Source: Cocos nucifera (lineage: Eukaryota > Streptophyta > Magnoliopsida > Arecales > Arecaceae). From it: a stretch of 64,000 bases of DNA. A model generated the notes under the pieces. That model was given only the letters and a program-made list of their open reading frames with translations. It searched no databases and was not told the DNA's origin. The stretch is taken from positions 876,251 through 940,250 of the forward strand of contig QRFJ01000296.1 in the NCBI GenBank assembly GCA_006176705.1, written 5' to 3'. How positions within the stretch are numbered: the first letter of the stretch is position 1; the number at the start of each line of letters is the position of its first letter. Positions 59,054 through 64,000 of this stretch are shown piece by piece. Position numbers and translations under genes: made by a program.

Positions 59054-59520
59054 AGTAGCTCCCTCTCTGTATTCCCTTCTCCCGTGGGGGAGGAAAAATA
59101 TATATATATATATATATTTATATTTTTTTGGTTTTTAAATGATCCACTTGCAGTTGAATTAGGGCTTGATGTTTGTATATTCTGTTTGCAAGTTTAAAAA
59201 TGGAAATAACGAGCGAAATTTTTAGAAAAATGTGTCATGAGCGAGTTAGTTTCTGTTTATGTATCATACTAATTGACAAATAGAAGAATATAAGTAGTTT
59301 GAGACTTAAGAGGAACATGGTTTCTCCTTTGCAGAATGGCAGTTTATAATTTTAGTCTAGCTTTTATGCTTTAATTTGCATCAAATATGCTAAATTCTCA
59401 CGGATATATGTTTCGTGGAACCAGTTAACATTTTTGGTAATTAGCATCAAAGTTTAATATTTCATTTTATTAATGGTAATAATATTTGTCATTTTGTTTA
59501 TCATTGGTTATTTTCTATTA
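59054..59520 (+). other. ATL 3' UTR and downstream flank
   Basis: Contains a short (TA)n run at 59097-59117 and AT-rich DNA. No other gene signal. Confidence 0.5.
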
Positions 59521-59889
59521 TAATGGTACAGGTATGGTAACCGTTATTTTTGAAAATGATGGTCAAAGATTCGAGCGGATGAATGGCCTTTTATTATTTT
59601 TATTAGAGTATCAACACTGGAAAGGATCCATTAATGGGAGAATTGGATTCTCTTCGTTTTTAAGCCAAAGGTTTTCGTCCCCGGTGGCGGTGAGAACATT
59701 CATCATTGCGAACGCATCGGCTGGCAATGAAGGAGTGAAGAGGGTGGGGTATGCGGTTGCTGCCTTTTTGAGGATTCCTTCCAGACCGGAGATGAATGAA
59801 TTGGACCATCTAGTTATTCGTTCCGAACATTTTCTGGGAAAGTGGAAAAGAGGGATTCAGTGGCTCAAAAAAGGACGCATTAGGACCGG

Positions 59890-60255
59890 CTAAATTTAAA
59901 AGGAAACGTCTTAAGATACCCACTTTTGTTATTAAAAGTTTAAGTGGTGCATTAGCTGCAACTAATGAAATTAAACTTTTTGACGTAACGATATCAGTGA
60001 TGAAATTACGCGCTACTTGGGGAGGTCTGTTGCATGCGACAAAGTATCTTGAGGCATCCCATATTATTATTTTTAAAGGAGATTCACCGACAATGATATG
60101 ATGGTTATTAAATTTACTAAGTTTTAAAACTTCCATCTATTAATACATAATTGTTGGGGAATAGCTTCTACTCTATTTGCTTATTAGGTAACACATTTTT
60201 TTCAAGAAGCTAATAGTGGTGCTGTTTGCATGGCGATTGAAACTATGTTGTGAAT
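59890..60255 (+). pseudogene. LINE-type RNase H (RVT_3) relic, copy 1
   Basis: Plus-strand frame reads ALAATNEIKLFDVTISVMKL, RATWGGLLHATKYLEASHII, IFKGDSPTMI, then a stop; after a frame disturbance it continues VTHFFQEANSGAVCMA. This is the reverse-transcriptase-like RNase H fold often found in plant LINEs and related domesticated fragments (--E--A---GL--A-----I---GDS, H--REAN--AD-MA). Upstream sequence from 59530 may belong to the same relic. Confidence 0.75.
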
Positions 60256-60382
60256 TGTTATATTGGATATTTTTATTAACTTTTTATATGTTTTAATTTT
60301 TTTGATTTATGCATTTTGTTTCTAGATTGGTATGACTAAAATCTGTTTTTTTTTTTTTTTTTTTCCTAAAGATGATATGAAT

Positions 60383-60389
<7 letters not shown>

Positions 60390-60423
<34 letters not shown>
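60390..60423. repeat. (CT)n microsatellite between poly(T) tracts
   Basis: About 17 CT units, with poly(T) at 60347-60364 and 60425-60437. Confidence 0.95.
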
Positions 60424-60428
<5 letters not shown>

Positions 60429-61189
60429 TTTTTTTTTGCCTGAAAGATGATCTCTTGACACCGCAACAGTCCTTGAGAAGGGACCGGGAACGAAGAATTT
60501 TCCGGGCTCAGCCGGTGTTTTAATCCCCCGAGTTGGCCGGTGATCGTTAGGGAGGTACGGACAAAATTTTAGCACAGGGAGAGAGGATTTGGGCTCACCA
60601 GTGCTCTTTTTGTTTCTTACTTCTTTGTTAGAAGGGGAAACCGGACATGTGGCTTGGCACATGACTCACTAAAAACAAAAGTTGCATAGCTTGTGCATGC
60701 CAGATGCCCAACTTTGTGATCAGCTTTTTAAGTGGCTTAATATTTACGTGATCAGGAAACAAATGAGCTTAAGCCACATTATAAGTCTTGGCAATGAATA
60801 GGCTTAATCAGCTCTTGAAAGTTTGGTATATAGTCTCTAGTTTGGCTTAAAAACCGGTTCAGTCAAATAGCTCATCAGCCACGTACAATAGAACATGAAT
60901 AGCTGAGTGAAGCTTAAATACCCATTCTATGTGAGTTGAGGTTTAAGCTAGGTTTGGCATTTTGGCTTCTCTCTAACTGTAGAACCTGGAATTTGGCAAA
61001 CTAACAACATATAAGCTTGGCAATATGGCATATCCTAGATATTAGGGATGGTGCTCATGGGTATTTGGCACTCAATTGGAGACATATATTTTAGAGGGAC
61101 ATAAATGAAGAGAGAAGATATTTGATATCTTAGTTTCTGGAGCAAAATTGAGGGAGGTATCAAGTATACTGTCATCACACTAAATTAAA

Positions 61190-61450
61190 GCTAATCATAT
61201 TTTCTTTGAAGATGATTCTTCGATGGTGATTGGGTGGGTTTCAAGGCGAATCAAGTCTGTGGGCAATCCTTTACCATTGGACTTTTGGAGGCTGTCAGGA
61301 GCTGCATAACCTTTCATGTTGCACTTATTTATGGAGAGACAAATCGAGCGGTGGACGGTATGGCATCCTATGCAGCGAATCATTTGGATGGCATATTATG
61401 GCCAGATCCTACAAGTATACCTCTCCAATTCCGTGATATTTTATTTTTAG
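61190..61450 (+). pseudogene. LINE-type RNase H (RVT_3) relic, copy 2
   Basis: Plus-strand frames give IFFEDDSSMVIGWV, then GLLEAVRSCITFHVALIYGE, TNRAVDGMASYAANH and LDGILWPDPTSIPLQFRDIL. The D-S and H--GETNRAVD-MASYAA blocks match the second half of the RVT_3 domain and its C-terminal tail. A frameshift separates the two parts. It covers a region overlapping that of copy 1, so this is a second, separate fragment. Confidence 0.75.
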
Positions 61451-62143
61451 ATTTTTTTTTTTGGGATGTATTCATATTAAATAGATATGAACCATTCAAC
61501 ATAACCCAAAAAAAGTATATTTCAAATTTCAGCATGGATTTGACCTTCCTAGAACATTCCACAGTGCATCTTTCACTGGTGCTGGTTACTTGGTTATAAT
61601 ATTCATTTTATGAACACACTTTGATTAGTGGGTAAGTGCGGCCATTTAGAAGCTAATACAACACTTTTTAGGCCTTTTAGTCTCCACCATCCAACCTGAT
61701 AAATGGAATCATATGGACACCGACTGTTGGCTCGAAGGTGGCAATTAATTACTTGTTTGTGTTTTTAGGTCGCCGTGTCTTGCGACTTTCAGAAGGTTGT
61801 CGCCACCCGCACTGTCGGATTACCTATTTCCTCCGAGCAGCCGAAGCCAAGGGATATATTTGTTTAATGATCTTTAAATTGGCGCCGATGCTTTTGCCTA
61901 AGGATTTTTTTTTGGAATGGTTTCCTTCAAAATTTTCTTTGGAATGGTTGACCCGGCGTCTAATCTTTCGAGAGAAAAAGGAAAGTGGAACACCGGGGCC
62001 ATATCTTTCATTCCCCCCCCCCCCCCCCCGCCCCACCCCCTTTTTTTTTTTCCCCGCCCCACCCCTTTTTTTTTTTTTTTTTTTTTTTAAATTAATTAAT
62101 TTATTTAAAAAATAAAAATATAGAATTTGATGTCAAAAAAAAT
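61451..62143. other. Intergenic DNA with homopolymer runs
   Basis: Ends in C/T homopolymer runs (62014-62030, 62041-62050, 62067-62088) and AT-rich DNA directly left of the LTR. No gene recognised. Confidence 0.4.
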
Positions 62144-63377
62144 TATTGGGGATAAACCCCACTTTCACCGAAGTCCAGTTTGATGCTTAGCCCAATGCAA
62201 TCGATAATCATGAAAGAGCTTCAACGGCCGAGCCCCAGTCCAATCCCTTCAGTCGGTCGAACTTCTCAGCGGGCCAAGCTCCAGTCGAACTTTCCCAATG
62301 GCCGAATTCCTGCCGAACTCTTTCCAGATTCTTCCTTCTATCGGGCTTCTATGAGAGCCGAACTCCCTCCAGATTCCTCCTTCAATCGGACGCCTACGGG
62401 AGCCGAACTTCTCCAATGCTTCTCCTTCAGTCGGGCTTTTACAGAAGCTGAACTTCCTCCGGATCCCTCCTTCAGTCAGACGCCTACGGGAGCTGGACTC
62501 CTCCGGAGCTCCTCCTTTAATCGAACGCCTACAGGAGCCGAACTTCTTTCGAGCTTCTCCTTCAGTCGGACTTCTTCAGGAGCCAGACTTCTCCCAGACA
62601 TCTCCTTCGGCTGAATTTCTATGGGAGCCAAATTTTTTCGAGCTTCTCCTTCCGTTGGACACCTACGGGCCCGAACTCCTTCCGAATCCCTCCTTCAGTC
62701 GGACGCCTACAGGAGCCAAACTCCTTCCGTATCTCTCTTTCAGTCGAATCTCTACAGGAGTTGGACTCCTTCCGAGCTCCTTTTTCAACTAGCATTCCTT
62801 TCAGATGATCTCCTCTAGCCGTATTTTTTTTGAAAGTCTGAACTCCTCTGAAATTGATATACGCCGAAGCTTTTCACCCCTCAATGCGGCCTCGAGCGGC
62901 TCGGTATCGGACGGGTGCGGACATCACTATCAGTCCGCTGCAGGCGACAGCAAACTGCTACCAGGTGGCGATGGCGATCTGCTACCAGGTGGCGATGGCT
63001 GTCACCATCAATCTGCTGCAGATAGCGCTACAGACGGTGCCTCCCTCCGTGACTGACTCCATCAGACCTCGAGCAGCCCGCTATCAGACAGCTGCAGCTG
63101 TCACCATCAAGCCGCTACAAGCTCCGCCTATAAAAGGAATTCTTCAGATATATTTTCTCTAAGCTCTAAGCTCTCTTCTCCTTCCCAAAAATTCTGTCGA
63201 ACTCTCATCTGAGCACTCCATTTTTGTTGACCAGAAGAGCTTACTTGATCGTCGGAAGGTCCCACTGGAGCCACCACCACCGACTCCGAGTGGGACTTTA
63301 TTTTGCAGGTCACCAGTGGCGACCTCATCCTTCTTCACTCTTGCTCGTTCTGGTGTCAATCAGATTATGCACCAACA
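62144..63377 (+). repeat. 5' LTR of the second Tat-like element (~1234 bp)
   Basis: The U3 holds about ten 45-bp tandem repeats (62350-62800), followed by a region with duplicated CTGCTACCAGGTGGCGATGG. A TATA box (TATAAAA, 63129-63135) then gives a predicted start near 63160. It is about 540 bp longer than the 698-bp LTRs of the first element. Confidence 0.8.
62350..62800 (+). repeat. 45-bp tandem repeat array in U3
   Basis: AGCCGAACT-type landmarks at 62356, 62401, 62446, 62491, 62536, 62581, 62626, about 62670, 62714 and 62758 give a period of 45 (44 at the end). As 45 is divisible by three, an accidental ORF (62180-62614) reads 15-residue repeats such as SFNRTPTGAELL. Confidence 0.92.
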
Positions 63378-63379
63378 GA

Positions 63380-63400
63380 ATTAGCACTAGAAGAAGGGCT
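63380..63400 (+). other. Primer-binding site of the second Tat-like element
   Basis: TTAGCACTAGAAGAAGGGC directly follows the LTR, aligning with TTGGCGCTAGAGGAAGGGC of the first element with three transitions. Confidence 0.55.
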
Positions 63401-63479
63401 TCTGTCTCTAAGGTACCCTTGTTCTTAAAGGAGTGCACAGTCGATCCTGCCGACCTTCTTCTCTAAGGTTCATCTCCAC

Positions 63480-64000
63480 CCTCTTCCTCAATCCCAAAAA
63501 ATACCTCAAAAGAAGGCGACTACTCGAAGATCTACTGCTTTTGTCACTAGATCTGAGCCGGATCCATCCACTCCTGCTCCATCATCGGCACTTCAACCTC
63601 CACCTCCATCGACGGTCATGGTAGATCTAGAGCAGTTTAACCTGCTGATGCAGCGGGTTCAGGGCCTCATCGAGATGGTGCAGGCCATGCGGCAGCCTCC
63701 GATGGTGACTCCATCAGAAAATCTATCATCAGGATGTCAAAAATCGATCCTAAGGAAGAGCACTTGGGCTAGCATACCCGTCGCCTCTGAAAAGAAAAAA
63801 CATAGAGCAGAGGATCCATGCTTGGATCATGATTCTCCTCTAGAGGAGATCTTTCCCATCTATAGCCGAAAGCCACCAAGATCTGCGATCGAAACGACAT
63901 CCTCGATCACAAACTATGGGAGATGGATCGACGGATTGAGAAACTCCGCCATGTCATCCTGGCTCGCTATGACGACGTCCGCACCGATCCTTCTTTCTCT
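63480..64000 (+). pseudogene. Partial gag of the second Tat-like element
   Basis: Frame reads QKIPQKKATTRRSTAFVTRS, then MVDLEQFNLLMQRVQGLIEM (ATG at 63618) and VQAMRQPP, aligning with the gag of the first element (VDMEQFNLLVHQVHGLTEAV). Near the end the homologous sequence (LWEMDRRIEKLRHVILARYD) is in another frame, so there is a frameshift around 63880. The 3' part lies outside the window. Confidence 0.8.

Larger units (their letters stand above)
62144..64000 (+). mobile_element. Second Tat-like Gypsy element, 5' end only (cut by window end)
   Basis: A plus-strand element whose LTR starts TATTGGGGATAAACCCC, the mutated equivalent of the reverse-complemented end of the 34-42 kb LTRs (TGTTGGGGATAAACC). 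It ends CACCAACA at 63377. A primer site related to that of the first element follows, then gag. Because LTR ends, primer site, U3 repeats and gag all match, it is the same or a sister family in the opposite orientation. Confidence 0.85.

Noticed and set aside
62180..62614. Repetitive 144-residue protein gene
   Set aside because: It lies entirely in the U3 of a retrotransposon LTR upstream of the TATA box, and the frame is open only because the repeat period is 45 bp.

Overview
This is a nuclear segment of a flowering plant. Five genes have introns with GT..AG junctions, two of their products look chloroplast-targeted, and the rest is dominated by LTR retrotransposons, LINE relics, MITEs and long (TA)n tracts. 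The GC-rich, intronless ATL gene beside AT-rich intergenic DNA, and the type of Gypsy repeats, suggest a commelinid monocot, possibly a palm. That placement is inference. No prokaryotic, organellar or viral genome is present.

Layout. 1-288: last exon of an unidentified + strand gene. 3334-5589 (-): a four-exon PP2C phosphatase of the DBP1/PP2C27 type, with promoter near 6.35-6.7 kb. 9647-15664 (-): a four-exon secretory phospholipase A2 with a 5.2 kb third intron and a hAT-type MITE (15750-16539, 8-bp target duplication) just upstream of its start codon. 16.6-23.2 kb: AT-rich repeats, an LTR relic, a LINE relic and one unrecognised ORF. 23275-29743 (-): a five-exon gene for a small chloroplast-envelope-type protein. 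30-34.4 kb: an inverted LTR pair, a 46-bp perfect palindrome and a broken cyclophilin copy. 34448-42592 (-): a complete but decayed Ty3/Gypsy Tat-lineage element with 698-bp LTRs, AATCA target duplications, two RNase H domains and hairpin-bearing tandem repeats. 43.0-43.5 kb: a gene relic, possibly DUF668/PSI-like. 44036-52400 (+): five-exon OEP21, whose introns hold a minisatellite, a PIF/Harbinger MITE and a solo LTR. 52.4-58.4 kb: intergenic DNA with Gypsy gag, Copia RNase H and an 80-bp hairpin repeat array. 58502-59053 (+): an intronless RING-H2 ATL E3 ligase with a clear TATA box. 59.5-61.5 kb: two LINE RNase H relics. 62144-64000 (+): 5' LTR, primer site and gag of a second Tat-like element cut by the window end.

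The host genes do not form an operon or pathway. OEP21 and the envelope-type protein are both plastid-envelope candidates; PP2C and ATL are regulatory proteins; the PLA2 is secreted. I found no convincing new biological system. The most distinctive material is repeat architecture: 45-bp arrays inside the U3 of two related Tat LTRs, hairpin-forming arrays in the Tat 3' region, an internal gag duplication, and a MITE in the PLA2 leader/promoter. All exon models are by eye from splice consensus, frame continuity and remembered family features.
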